64,000 bases of DNA from Atopobiaceae bacterium (GCA_902834555.1 CADFJN010000003.1:1-64000); one strand, 5' to 3'. Shown: positions 42,620-51,365, numbered from the stretch's first letter. Notes: generated from the letters alone by a model not told the origin. Program-made: numbers and translations.

Positions 42620-44392
42620 ATGGCCGAGCCGCTATTCACAAGGGTTGACCGACCCGTCGGCAAGCTTGTCGGCGACGTGATCGAGGGCCGCGTCGGTCTA
42701 CCCGACCTGCAAAGGCCGTTTGTCTGGAAGGACAGCGACGTCCGTGATCTCCTCGACTCCATGCTGCGTGGATACCCAATCGGCTACTGCATTCTCTGGG
42801 AGGCGCCAGACGACCAGGAGGACAAGAAGTCCTCGATTGGCCTCAATGACAAGAGTTATGCCACACCTAAGGAGCTAGTTATCGACGGGCAGCAGCGCCT
42901 CACTGCTCTCGTGTCGTCACTCTACGGTGTGCCGGTCAAGGATCAGTCTTTCTCAGACAGAACTATCCGCATCGCCTACGATCCCATCGCCCGTGAGTTC
43001 CACACTTGGGATGCGGCCATCGCCAAGGACGCACGTTACATCCCGGACGTGAGCGCTGTGTTCGCGGCGAAAAGGAACAACGAGGCCACCAAGTTCCGTC
43101 GCGAATACATAAGACGTCTTAACGATGCCAACGCGAAGCACGACGAGCCCGAACTTGACGATGGCGGCGAGGCAGCGGTAGAAGATGGCATCAACGAGCT
43201 GCTGAACCTGGAGACAACTTACGTCATCCCGATTCTCTCAATCTCCTCGAGGGCAGACGAAGAGCAGATGTCGCAGATATTCATCCGTGTGAATTCTGGT
43301 GGTACCAAGCTCACTGAAGATGACTTCATCATGACTCTGCTCTCCGTATATGAACCCGAAACCAGACAGCGGATTGAGGACTGGTGCGAGGCCAGCCACA
43401 AGCCTGGAGTCGGCACTTCGTACAACGCCCTTCTCATTATCAAGCCTAGTCACGTGATTCGCGCCGTGGTCGGCCTCGGGTTCGGACGTGGGCGCCTGCG
43501 CTACGCGCGTCTCATCCTCAATGGACGCGACCTGGAAACACGCGAGACAAGCGCAGCCAAACGCGAGGAGAACTTCGCGAAGTTCGATGCTGCCCTGGAC
43601 AAGGTGCTCGACCTGAACGACTGGCACGCTTTCATCAACGCGCTGGGCGAAGCCGGTTATGTGAACAAGGGCATGGTGAGCTCGGAGAACACCATCCCTT
43701 TCACGTACGCAATTGCGCTTATCGCCAAGCACCGGTTCGGCATTGTCGGCGTGGAGAACCAGCGTATAGCAAAGAGCTGGTTCTCCATGGCGCTCCTTAC
43801 GCAGATGTACACCGGAAACTTCGAGTCAGTCTTCGAGCAGCAGATGAACTCCATCGGCGAGCTCAAGAATGCTGACGATTTTCGCGCCTGGATTGATGCG
43901 GAGATTGCTGCCCGCCTAACCGACGACTATTTCAGCGTGACCCTGACCAATGAGTTCGACAAAAACCGCGCTAGCGGTCCCGTGTGGAATGGATTCCTCG
44001 CGGCGCAGGTCGTGCTCGGCTCCCGCGTGCTGTTCAGCACCAACACTGTCGCGCAGCTGCTCCTGCCTGCAAGCAGCGGCACCAAGAAGGCATACGACAA
44101 GCACCACATATTCCCCGCGAACTTTCTTAAGGATGGACAGTACGACTACTTCAAGGACCGTAGGGCGAACTTTGTCTGCGTGGACTACCAGAAGAACATC
44201 TACATCAGCGACGATGATCCGAAGGTATATGTAACGAAGTTCCGCAAGGCGTTGGGTGACGATGCCTACCGCACGGCATGCACCGATAACGCGCTGCCCG
44301 TAGGCTTCGAGGACATGGACTACCTCGACTTCCTAGCGAAGCGCTGCAGGCTCATGTCCGACATGATCAAGAAGGCCTTCACCAGGCTCTAG
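42620..44392 (+). CDS. DUF262 / GmrSD-like protein with HNH-type C-terminus
   Basis: A 590-residue protein with AGAAAGGA before the ATG. LPDLQRPFVWKDSDVRDLLDSMLRGYPIG and the ParB-like motif ELVIDGQQRLTALV mark the GmrS/DUF262 domain. KKAYDKHHIFPANFL near 490 is the HNH-like motif of the GmrD/DUF1524 part. GmrSD enzymes are NTP-dependent type IV restriction systems against modified DNA. It may act alone or with the adjoining methylase-helicase pair. Confidence 0.8.
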   Translation: MAEPLFTRVDRPVGKLVGDVIEGRVGLPDLQRPFVWKDSDVRDLLDSMLRGYPIGYCILWEAPDDQEDKKSSIGLNDKSYATPKELVIDGQQRLTALVSSLYGVPVKDQSFSDRTIRIAYDPIAREFHTWDAAIAKDARYIPDVSAVFAAKRNNEATKFRREYIRRLNDANAKHDEPELDDGGEAAVEDGINELLNLETTYVIPILSISSRADEEQMSQIFIRVNSGGTKLTEDDFIMTLLSVYEPETRQRIEDWCEASHKPGVGTSYNALLIIKPSHVIRAVVGLGFGRGRLRYARLILNGRDLETRETSAAKREENFAKFDAALDKVLDLNDWHAFINALGEAGYVNKGMVSSENTIPFTYAIALIAKHRFGIVGVENQRIAKSWFSMALLTQMYTGNFESVFEQQMNSIGELKNADDFRAWIDAEIAARLTDDYFSVTLTNEFDKNRASGPVWNGFLAAQVVLGSRVLFSTNTVAQLLLPASSGTKKAYDKHHIFPANFLKDGQYDYFKDRRANFVCVDYQKNIYISDDDPKVYVTKFRKALGDDAYRTACTDNALPVGFEDMDYLDFLAKRCRLMSDMIKKAFTRL

Positions 44393-44443
44393 TTACTAGG
44401 ACGCGAGCTGTTTTGCGACATAGGAATTGCGAGAGGAAAGCTA

Positions 44444-44962
44444 TTGGATAGACAGCAATCATGCAAGTTAAGGGCTAAGAAGCTTTATGAGGACGTGTCT
44501 TGGACCCATAAAATTCAGGCTAAACAGTGCGATTTGTATGAGGCCCGTGATACCCGCCTCAAGATCCTCAGTATCGTACTCGTGGCTTTGACTAGCTCGG
44601 GCATTTTTAGCGGGCTATTCCTCGACTGCAAGTTTGTCGATATAGCTTCTACAGTGCTTGCATTTGTTTCTTTGTTCGTGACAATCGACCGAGAAGCGCG
44701 TGGTTATGAAGCAAGAAGAAGCACTTGCGAGCAGGCTACAAATAACTTTCTTCCATTACGAGCGAGGGCAGAGAAGCTGTATCTAAAGCTTTGTTGTCCG
44801 AGCGAAGAACTGGATGCCGACGAACGCGAGTTGGACTTACTGCAGGAAAAGTATGCTCTTTTATGTTCAAGCATGCCTCAGACCAGCGCCAAGGCGGCGC
44901 ATCTTGCAGACAAAGCGAAAGCTAGCGGTGAGATGAAGATCCTGGTTGATGACAATGGATAA
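44444..44962 (+). CDS. SLATT-domain membrane protein (CBASS-type effector)
   Basis: A 172-residue protein from a TTG preceded by GAGAGGAAAG. Two TM helices (LKILSIVLVALTSSGIFSGLF and FVDIASTVLAFVSLFVTI) lie between a short N-terminal helix and a long cytoplasmic helical tail, the SLATT layout. SLATT proteins are predicted pore-forming effectors activated by nucleotide second messengers. It overlaps the CD-NTase gene by 14 bases. Low GC and codon use differ from most of the element. Confidence 0.75.
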   Translation: MDRQQSCKLRAKKLYEDVSWTHKIQAKQCDLYEARDTRLKILSIVLVALTSSGIFSGLFLDCKFVDIASTVLAFVSLFVTIDREARGYEARRSTCEQATNNFLPLRARAEKLYLKLCCPSEELDADERELDLLQEKYALLCSSMPQTSAKAAHLADKAKASGEMKILVDDNG

Positions 44963-46277
44963 TGCGGCAACATTCAAGAGCTTCTTTGACTCGATACGTA
45001 TGCAGTCAAGGCAACAATACTCGGGGGGCCTCGACGGACTATCTAAAAAGCTGAATTCCACCTACTACAGCGATGCGGACAGTCAGGAAAATGACCATCT
45101 AATCGTTGTCGGCTCTGTCGGCAGGGGTACGGCAGTGGATGGGTGCAGCGACGTCGACGCTCTTTTCGTGCTGCCTCAAGAGGTCTTCTCCCGGACGAAC
45201 GGGAGGCAGGGCAATATCCAGTCGCAGCTACTGTCTGAGATACGGGAAACTCTGAAGGAGCGGTATCCCAAGTCGAGCATTAAGGGGGATGGACAAGCTG
45301 TTGTAGTCGACTTCACTGATCGTGGCTACACGATAGATTTGGTCCCCTGCTTCGAGAGCGCGGAGAAGGGGTTTACATACCCGGATTCGAACAACGGCGG
45401 TCATTGGAAGCTGACAAACCCGATACCTGAGCAGCAGGCATGTGCTGAGGATGCGCTGGCTTCGGGAGATAATTTTCTCTGCCTTTGCAATGCGCTGCGA
45501 GTTTGGAAAGACAATCGGGGGTTCGCGTTTGGCGGATTGCTCATAGATACGCTGGTAGATAAGTTCTTGGCTGATCATCCATCCCATAAGTTTGCGGCGT
45601 ACGGCGATTACATCGATGTCTTCACCGACTTATTCGACTTCCTCTCTAACCAGAATGCTGAGCAGAAGTACTGGCATGCACTGGGGAGCAACCAGGAGAT
45701 TATCAATAAGGACGGCGCTCCGTTCGTCGCAAAAGCCTCCGACGCACTCGATTGCCTGCGTTCCGAGGGGATCGATTCAGAGCAAGCTCTCATAGAGATA
45801 TTCGGCCGTCGTTTTGAGAAGTGCGTCACCTCCAGTGTCGTGAGCGCAACAGCGTCTCGCTGGTCTTCTGTGTATGACTATGTGCCGGATTCTGAGCAAT
45901 TCATCGAGCAGATGTTCCCGGTGCACATTAGATACAACCTGACGATAGACTGCACTGTTACGCAAAGCGGATTTCGGCCCGACAGCCTGCTTAACATGTT
46001 GCGCAGACGCCTCCCCCTGCGGAAGGACAAGCAACTAGATTTCAGCATTGAAAAATGCAATGTTCCTGAGCCATACGAAGTCTATTGGAAGGTAAGGAAC
46101 TGCGGGGAAGAGGCATACCGCAGAAAATGCGTTCGTGGCCAGATTTGCGAAGACAAAGGTGGCAAAAAATGGCACGAGCATACCGATTTCAATGGAGACC
46201 ATTATGTAGAGTGCTACGTGGTAAAGCACGGTGTCTGCGTTGCAAGAGACAAGATTAAAGTTCCAATTCGCGTGTAG
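44949..46277 (+). CDS. CD-NTase with SMODS-AGS C-terminal sensor domain
   Basis: A 442-residue protein. VVGSVGRGTAVDGCSDVDALFVLP near 53-77 holds the GS motif and first two metal aspartates. YTIDLVPCFE near 127-136 supplies the third. The C-terminal YEVYWKVRNCGEEA, GQICEDKGG and HYVECYVVKHGVCVARDKI are typical of the AGS-C sensor. Such enzymes make cyclic or linear oligonucleotide signals on phage infection. With the SLATT gene it forms a two-gene CBASS-like unit without E1/E2/JAB ancillary genes. A TTG and a second ATG are alternative starts. Confidence 0.83.
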   Translation: MTMDNAATFKSFFDSIRMQSRQQYSGGLDGLSKKLNSTYYSDADSQENDHLIVVGSVGRGTAVDGCSDVDALFVLPQEVFSRTNGRQGNIQSQLLSEIRETLKERYPKSSIKGDGQAVVVDFTDRGYTIDLVPCFESAEKGFTYPDSNNGGHWKLTNPIPEQQACAEDALASGDNFLCLCNALRVWKDNRGFAFGGLLIDTLVDKFLADHPSHKFAAYGDYIDVFTDLFDFLSNQNAEQKYWHALGSNQEIINKDGAPFVAKASDALDCLRSEGIDSEQALIEIFGRRFEKCVTSSVVSATASRWSSVYDYVPDSEQFIEQMFPVHIRYNLTIDCTVTQSGFRPDSLLNMLRRRLPLRKDKQLDFSIEKCNVPEPYEVYWKVRNCGEEAYRRKCVRGQICEDKGGKKWHEHTDFNGDHYVECYVVKHGVCVARDKIKVPIRV

Positions 46278-46300
46278 GTCCAACAAATAATGCATGCCAC

Positions 46301-46448
46301 CCTGCCCCGAGCCCGAAGGCCCGGGGCAGCTGCTTTAGAGTCAGATCCCGTCGTTGAGGACGTTCATGTGGTGACACAGGGGAGTCTGGAGCCAGTCACC
46401 AGGAGGCTCTTTCCCTTCCCGCCGTCGTTAGGTGTTCCTGACGGCGGG
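46301..46448 (-). pseudogene. truncated duplicate of YraN-like gene end
   Basis: Bases 46301-46411 repeat 47168-47279: the CTGCCCCG/CGGGGCAG hairpin and the last codons of the gene at 47208-47561 are recognisable. Identity ends near 46411. A CCCGCCGTC/GACGGCGGG hairpin (46418-46448) follows. This is a dead remnant of a third YraN-like copy, in a 281-bp gap with no gene. Confidence 0.65.
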
Positions 46449-46496
46449 GAGGGCGGCCGCGGGAGGGCTCGGCTGCGGCCGTGGCGATGAGAAATA

Positions 46497-46527
46497 GGGA
46501 CCGCTGGGGTTCTCTCCCAGCGGTCCC
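46497..46527. terminator. hairpin terminator
   Basis: GGGACCGCTGGG and CCCAGCGGTCCC form a perfect 12-bp stem around a short loop, with TTTCG on the plus side and a T-rich stretch on the minus side. It may separate the CBASS and YraN-like transcripts in both directions. Confidence 0.65.
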
Positions 46528-46558
46528 TTTCGCGTCGTGAGCGGTTTGCACTTCCGCT

Positions 46559-46948
46559 CTAATCCTCTGACCAGCGGCAAACGCCTACGAGATGGCGCAG
46601 ATTGGCCCGCCTGTCACCCGTGATGGCCACGGCCACCACGTCATGGCGTACGGCGCCTACGCGCTCGTGGTCGAGCAGGTAACGCAGGCACTCGGCCCTC
46701 ATGTCGGCGGCGTCCGCCTCGCTCACGTCCAGCGCGGGCAGGGCGCGCTCGTCTCCGCCTACGCTCGCAGTGACACGCACGAGCACGACCTCGCCGGCGT
46801 CCCTGGCCACGATGGCTCTGCTTGCGCTTCCATCGTTCATGACCTCCATGTCGCGGTGCTCTAGGTAGCTCCCGCACAGCCTGCGTGCCGTGGCCATCGC
46901 CTCCTCCTTGCTCATGGTCAGCTTGCTGGTCTCGGTCGTCTCGTCCAT
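46559..46948 (-). CDS. degenerate YraN-like (UPF0102) protein A
   Basis: A 129-residue protein with GGAGGG before the ATG. ATARRLCGSYLEHRDMEVMND and IVARDAGEVVLVRVTAS align with the YraN core (small nuclease-fold proteins with GEIDIVA...VFVEVK). The expected GEID and VEVK acids are not kept, so nuclease activity is unlikely. It is a paralogue of the next gene. Confidence 0.55.
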   Translation of the reverse strand: MDETTETSKLTMSKEEAMATARRLCGSYLEHRDMEVMNDGSASRAIVARDAGEVVLVRVTASVGGDERALPALDVSEADAADMRAECLRYLLDHERVGAVRHDVVAVAITGDRRANLRHLVGVCRWSED

Positions 46949-47207
46949 CTCGGTCTCCCTCCGGTCCCGGGGCCCCTCTACCCCGCCATGGACTTGGATG
47001 GCAAGCGCGGCTCGGCCGACGAACGCGTCCTTGCGGGCGTGGGCGCGGCGCCTGGCGGCCGGGCAGCGCGTCGGGGAGCGGGAAGAGGTGCTTGCTCCCC
47101 GTGCCACCCTTGGCCATGGCGGGGAACGGAGACCGCCCTTGGGCGCTTGGCACTTTCCAAGAGATGTCCTGCCCCGAGCCCGAAGGCCCGGGGCAGCCGC
47201 TCTGGGG

Positions 47208-47561
47208 TTACCTCCCGTCGTTGAGGACGTTCTTGTGGTGGCGCAGGAGGGCCTTCTCGGAGCCCGTCACCAGAAGGCTCACGATGTCGTAGCGGATGCT
47301 GGTGAGGCCCTCCACCTCGGACTCGGCGAGGTAGGCCGCCGCGATGCGCTCGAAGCGCTCCTGGTCGGGCTCCTCCTTGGGTATGTCGTAGCCCCCGCAC
47401 TTGGTGGCGGCGTCCACGAAGACGAGCTCCTCGCCGTCCATGGCGACGAGGCCGATGCTGTCCGAGCCGTGCGCCCAGCCCTCCTCCAAGACCTCGATGC
47501 CCCTGTGCCTCAGGTACGCGCGGATTGCCTCGTGCGACCTCTCGTCGATGCTCTCTCCCAT
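47208..47561 (-). CDS. degenerate YraN-like (UPF0102) protein B
   Basis: A 117-residue protein with GGAGG before the ATG. SHEAIRAYLRHRGIEVLEEGW, GLVAMDGEELVFVDAATKCGGY and RFERIAAAYL follow the YraN pattern, but the catalytic EVK is AAT. Its end is duplicated at 46301-46411. It may have kept a DNA-binding or protein-binding role. About 590 bases upstream (47562-48150) hold no gene I can support, only a TTTTCCGAG/CTCGGAAAA hairpin near 47675-47706. Confidence 0.55.
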   Translation of the reverse strand: MGESIDERSHEAIRAYLRHRGIEVLEEGWAHGSDSIGLVAMDGEELVFVDAATKCGGYDIPKEEPDQERFERIAAAYLAESEVEGLTSIRYDIVSLLVTGSEKALLRHHKNVLNDGR

Positions 47562-48148
47562 GGCTGTCTGCCTCCTCGTGTTGGGGCCCGCCCCCTTGGC
47601 GCACCTTGTGGTGCGGATGGCGCCTGCGGGAAAGCGGCAGTGCAAGGGGTAAAGCGAAACGCAGACGCGCCCGAGTTTTCCGAGGGGTGTCCTGTGCCTC
47701 TCGGAAAAGTTTTCGCGGCCCTTGCGCGCAAGCGACCGTGGGCGAGTCTTCGCTCCCAAGGCAAGACGGGGTGGGGACGTGCGCGGAGGCTGCCCGTGGG
47801 AATGCGGTGATGAGGCTTGCTGCGGGGTGCTGTGTGCCTGTGTGCCGGGGCATGTGCGGCGGAGGTGCGTGTGCTGGCCGGCTGCTGGTGGCTGCATTGG
47901 ACGATGAGGTGCTCGCATGGATGCCCAGCGATGTGCGGTGGTCATGCCCATGAGGTGCCCGGGTGCTTCGTGCCGTCGTGGCGTGCCCGCTGGTCGTGTG
48001 GAGATTCCAGCGTCCGCTATGTCATTGTGTCTGGTGTCGGGTTGGGAAGGTTGCTCCGCCACTACGTTGATCGTCTCGACGGGAGGTTTGCCTATGCGGC
48101 TGTCCTTGCCTTCGGGCTCGGGGCAAGGTGAGTTGTACAGGCAGCGCA

Positions 48149-48197
48149 TAAAGAAGACCCGCCAGTGTGCATGTTCAAAAGTAGAGGCCAGGCGGGT
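48149..48197 (-). terminator. terminator of abiE operon
   Basis: On the minus strand ACCCGCC and GGCGGGT pair across a 27-base loop, and CTTCTTT follows. It lies 48 bases beyond the AbiEii stop. Confidence 0.6.
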
Positions 48198-48244
48198 TTA
48201 CTGGTTAGAGTCTATTGCATTCAACGGATGCGGAGCTGGTCACG

Positions 48245-49165
48245 CTACCTCTGCATCTTCCTGAGGTTCTCGACCTTCCAGAGTGCCTCAGGGTTGACGG
48301 CAGCGGCCTTGGCCATTGACTCGTCTGGGAAGATGAGCTCTGGGCGGTAGTCTCCACCTGCAAGAAGCTCAAGATATTCGCGTTCTCCGTCCGTCCTGGG
48401 CAGGACCCACTGCACTATGAAGCTCTTGGCGTTCTCCATAAGCCCCTCAAGGGTCGGGTGCTCGGCCGAGGAGCGGAGCATGGGGTAGAGCCGGTCTGCC
48501 AGTTCTGAGAGCCTGTCTGCGAAACGCTGTTCCCTGCCGTCAAAGGGCTTTGGGAAGCATGCGGAGAGCGAGGCGTAGTAGAGAGCGAGTCGGTGCACCC
48601 TTTCCTGCTCACTGGGTTCGAGCGACTCGTAGACGCCCTGCAGGTTGGAGATGTCGTAGAGGTCGCGGACCTTTACGCGGTCGAAGAACGCCTTCACCTT
48701 GCCGGCGGCGAGCTCGGCGTCCGCGAACGTGCGGACCTTTGCGCCCGGCCTCATGGGCGTCTCGCGTATGACGGGTGAAAGGATGGGCGAGCGGTTCATG
48801 TAGATGCAGTCGACCTTCACGTGGTCGACTCCCCAGTCCCCGCGATAGCGCAGCAGGAAGGTGCGTCCGGCATGCCCGCCCGGATGAGCCTCCACCGCGT
48901 AGCCTAGCGCCTGTGCCACGGCTTCTATGCCCGCCTCGATGCGTGGCCTGTCGGCGAGCATGCCCTCACGTGAGACGCTGCCGATGTAGGAGACGTCGAT
49001 GTCGACCGAGAGCCTCGGCACGTCGAGCATAAAGAGGTTGATTGCCGTGCCGCCGTGGAGCGCCAGCTTGCCCTTGAGAGTGGGGTGGCGTTCCATCTCG
49101 TCCAGAAGGTCGAGCAGGCGCTCGACCTTGTCCACGGTCCTTGGCTCGAACTCGTCGGTGCTCAT
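48245..49165 (-). CDS. abiEii: AbiEii nucleotidyltransferase toxin
   Basis: A 306-residue protein. LALHGGTAINLFMLDVPRLSVDIDVSYIG near 36-64 is the AbiEii/AbiGii signature with the DxD pair. VKVDCIYMNRSP and DLYDISNLQGV follow. Type IV abortive-infection toxins of this family modify tRNA or related targets with nucleotides. The start used gives an ATGA overlap with AbiEi; an ATG nine bases earlier is possible. Confidence 0.9.
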   Translation of the reverse strand: MSTDEFEPRTVDKVERLLDLLDEMERHPTLKGKLALHGGTAINLFMLDVPRLSVDIDVSYIGSVSREGMLADRPRIEAGIEAVAQALGYAVEAHPGGHAGRTFLLRYRGDWGVDHVKVDCIYMNRSPILSPVIRETPMRPGAKVRTFADAELAAGKVKAFFDRVKVRDLYDISNLQGVYESLEPSEQERVHRLALYYASLSACFPKPFDGREQRFADRLSELADRLYPMLRSSAEHPTLEGLMENAKSFIVQWVLPRTDGEREYLELLAGGDYRPELIFPDESMAKAAAVNPEALWKVENLRKMQR

Positions 49166-49917
49166 GATATCCACGAAAGGACCTCCTGTTCTCCTTCGGG
49201 AAGGTACAGCTTCCAGCGAGGGCTCCAGCCCCCGTTCTCCCTTGACCTCGGGTCGAGTTTGGACGGGCCGCTCCCGAGTCTCGCTTCGAGCGACAGAAGC
49301 GTCTCGCTAGCCACGCCCCATTTAGCTTGCTTTGCTTCGAGGAGCCAGCCCGTGCGGGCGACGACGGCTGCAGGAGCGCTGCTGAGGATTTCGAGCAGGG
49401 CATCGACGTCGAAGTAGGGAAACGCCGAGCAGGACCGCACAGCCTCCTCAACGCCGCCGACCCTCCCGGGGTATGTGAGGCAGTCGACGAGAGTCTGCTC
49501 TCGCGTGGTCACACTAACCGTCCCATACGACTTTGAGTGCATGGTCTGCGTCTGCGGGTTATCGTCGAGGTCGTACGGGACGTAGCGGACGCCCCCGTAC
49601 TCGAACGGCGAACGTACCTTTGCGGACCTGAACGAGCACTCGAAGCCGACGTTGTGGGCGACGCCGTGGGCGACGAGGGCGGAGTGGTACGAGATTACGG
49701 CCTCGGGGTCGACCGACCTGGCCACAAGGAACGGGTCGGGTGCCTCGCCGGTAAACCTGCCGGTCTTGGACACGTAGACGCCGCGGCGCACGCGCTCCAC
49801 CTCGCCGGACTTGACGGCGCGCTGCAGCTGCGTGTGCGCGGCCTCCCTCGCCGCTATGGCGTAGATGTCCTCCGTCGTGAACGCCTGGTGCGATGCTATG
49901 TAGTCTTTGAACTTCAT
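49162..49917 (-). CDS. abiEi: AbiEi antitoxin/regulator
   Basis: A 251-residue protein. The N-terminal winged helix (AFTTEDIYAIAAREAAHTQLQRAVKSGEVERVRRGVYV) binds DNA. AVISYHSALVAHGVAH and TTREQTLVDCLTYPGRVGG are the AbiEi core. It is expected to neutralise AbiEii and repress the operon. An inverted repeat lies right at its promoter. The chosen ATG is eight bases after a -10 box, which implies a leaderless or nearly leaderless transcript. Confidence 0.88.
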   Translation of the reverse strand: MKFKDYIASHQAFTTEDIYAIAAREAAHTQLQRAVKSGEVERVRRGVYVSKTGRFTGEAPDPFLVARSVDPEAVISYHSALVAHGVAHNVGFECSFRSAKVRSPFEYGGVRYVPYDLDDNPQTQTMHSKSYGTVSVTTREQTLVDCLTYPGRVGGVEEAVRSCSAFPYFDVDALLEILSSAPAAVVARTGWLLEAKQAKWGVASETLLSLEARLGSGPSKLDPRSRENGGWSPRWKLYLPEGEQEVLSWIS

Positions 49918-49925
49918 ACAGACGA

Positions 49926-49959
49926 AGTATAGTGGAAACGGGTACAAAATGTAACCGTT
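49926..49959 (-). promoter_or_regulatory. abiE promoter and operator
   Basis: On the minus strand TATACT (49926-49931) is a -10 box eight bases before the AbiEi ATG. AACGGGTAC-AAAAT-GTAACCGTT (49937-49959, one mismatch) is a dyad covering the spacer and -35 region, where AbiEi-type repressors bind. Confidence 0.65.
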
Positions 49960-49999
49960 TTTATACATTATGAACTGTAAATCAGCGCTATTCATCTGT

Positions 50000-50068
50000 T
50001 CACATCCAACGCGAGACGACGCGGAAGAGCCAGCGCACGAAGCGCCAGATGAGCCTAAAGACGCCCAT
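50000..50068 (-). CDS. 22-residue cationic amphipathic peptide
   Basis: GGAGG is correctly spaced before an ATG that overlaps the 3' end of the integrase gene. The peptide MGVFRLIWRFVRWLFRVVSRWM alternates Arg with Trp/Phe/Val/Leu, giving a strong amphipathic helix like small toxins or membrane peptides. No homologue is known to me. The ribosome site and coupling favour real translation. Confidence 0.5.
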   Translation of the reverse strand: MGVFRLIWRFVRWLFRVVSRWM

Positions 50069-51332
50069 GTCCTGCCTCCTTCTCCTCTGCGGCGGCGAGC
50101 ATCGCCTTGAGCTGATCCACCGAGAAGCTGAGCGCGCCGGCACTCGGCGCTGCAGCGGGCTGCGGGAAGTCGTAGAGCGAGTCGAGGTCCACGTCGAACG
50201 AGTCCGCCACCTTGTCCACGGCCGCGCGCTTGGCATCGGGGTCAACGTCGGCATAGATGTCCAACGTCATGCTCACGCTCGCGTGCCCCAGGTAGCTCGC
50301 CACGGTCCTCACGTCGCAGCCGTTCGCGATCATCATGGTGGCGAAGGTGTGCCTGAGGTCGTGGAAGGTGCACTTGAAGCCGTTCATCTTGCAGAAGGCG
50401 GTGAAGTCCTTGCCGAGCTGCGTGGGGTTGTAGGGCCGGCTCTTCTCCTCCTGCGTGCCCAGGATGTAGGGATCTCCCAGCGACACGCCCATTTGGCGCG
50501 CCACGCGCTCCGCATCGCGGCGCCTGGCGGAGAGCATCGTGTCCAGGTGCTTGGTGAGGGGAATCGTCCGGGCGGAGCTCCCGGTCTTGGGCTCCTTCAG
50601 GTAGAAGCCGCCGGGGCCGTTCCCCAGGGCGTGGCTGACGGTTATGGTGCCGTCGTCGGAGAGGTCCGACCACCTGAGGGCGCAGACCTCGCCGCGCCTC
50701 ATGCCTGTGGTGAGGGCTATCTCCACCGCGAAGCCCAGGGGCTGCGGCTCCGCCTGCATGGCGAGGCGCAGCATCCGCGTGCGCTCCTCGCGCGAGAGGG
50801 CGTTGATGGGCGTCTTCACGCGCTTGGGCGGCTTGCAGAAGTCGCTGGGGTTCTTCGCTATGAGGTCCTGCGCAACGGCCCACCTGAGCGCCTGTTTCAG
50901 CAGGCGGAATGCCTTAGAGCAGCTCTTGGGCGCGTAACCGTCCGCGCTCATGTCTCGCATCCACCCGGAGACATCCGGTATGGAGAGCTCTGCGAGCTTC
51001 ACGTTGCCGAGGTAGCGGCAGATGATGCGGGTCTCCGCGCGGTAGCCGCGCACGGTGGATGGCTCGATGGTGCCCGAGTCCTCCTTGTGGCGCATGAACG
51101 AGGCCATGAAGTCGCACAGGGAGACGTTGGACGATGATGCCCCTCCTAGGAGCTCTAGCTCCACGATGAGGGCGTCGCGCGCCCGCTCCGCCTGCCTCTG
51201 CGTCTTGGCGACGAGGGTGTGGTAGGTCCTGACCACCTCGCCGGTTACGGGGTCGGTGTGCGAGAGGCTGCATTCCCATTGGTCCGTGTTGCGCCTCCGC
51301 CTGAGCGACCTGCTTGTGTACCTGGTGTCCAT
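50055..51332 (-). CDS. int: tyrosine integrase of the element
   Basis: A 425-residue protein from an ATG preceded by AGGAGGAG. The reading frame continues upstream through the arm-site repeats, so the longer reading is rejected. A basic N-terminal arm-binding domain (about 1-70) is followed by a core-binding SAM-like domain. The catalytic residues are in TTGMRRGE, FHDLRHTFAT, LGHASVSM and the nucleophile LDIYADV. It recombines attP with the tRNA-fMet site. Confidence 0.95.
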   Translation of the reverse strand: MDTRYTSRSLRRRRNTDQWECSLSHTDPVTGEVVRTYHTLVAKTQRQAERARDALIVELELLGGASSSNVSLCDFMASFMRHKEDSGTIEPSTVRGYRAETRIICRYLGNVKLAELSIPDVSGWMRDMSADGYAPKSCSKAFRLLKQALRWAVAQDLIAKNPSDFCKPPKRVKTPINALSREERTRMLRLAMQAEPQPLGFAVEIALTTGMRRGEVCALRWSDLSDDGTITVSHALGNGPGGFYLKEPKTGSSARTIPLTKHLDTMLSARRRDAERVARQMGVSLGDPYILGTQEEKSRPYNPTQLGKDFTAFCKMNGFKCTFHDLRHTFATMMIANGCDVRTVASYLGHASVSMTLDIYADVDPDAKRAAVDKVADSFDVDLDSLYDFPQPAAAPSAGALSFSVDQLKAMLAAAEEKEAGHGRL

Positions 51333-51365
51333 GTCTCCTCCTAACGAGTTTTCAACAGCCATTTG

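Noticed and set aside
47562..48150. Overlapping open readings on both strands
   Set aside because: They have no ribosome sites, no family patterns and reading through a hairpin; the stretch is treated as gene-free.
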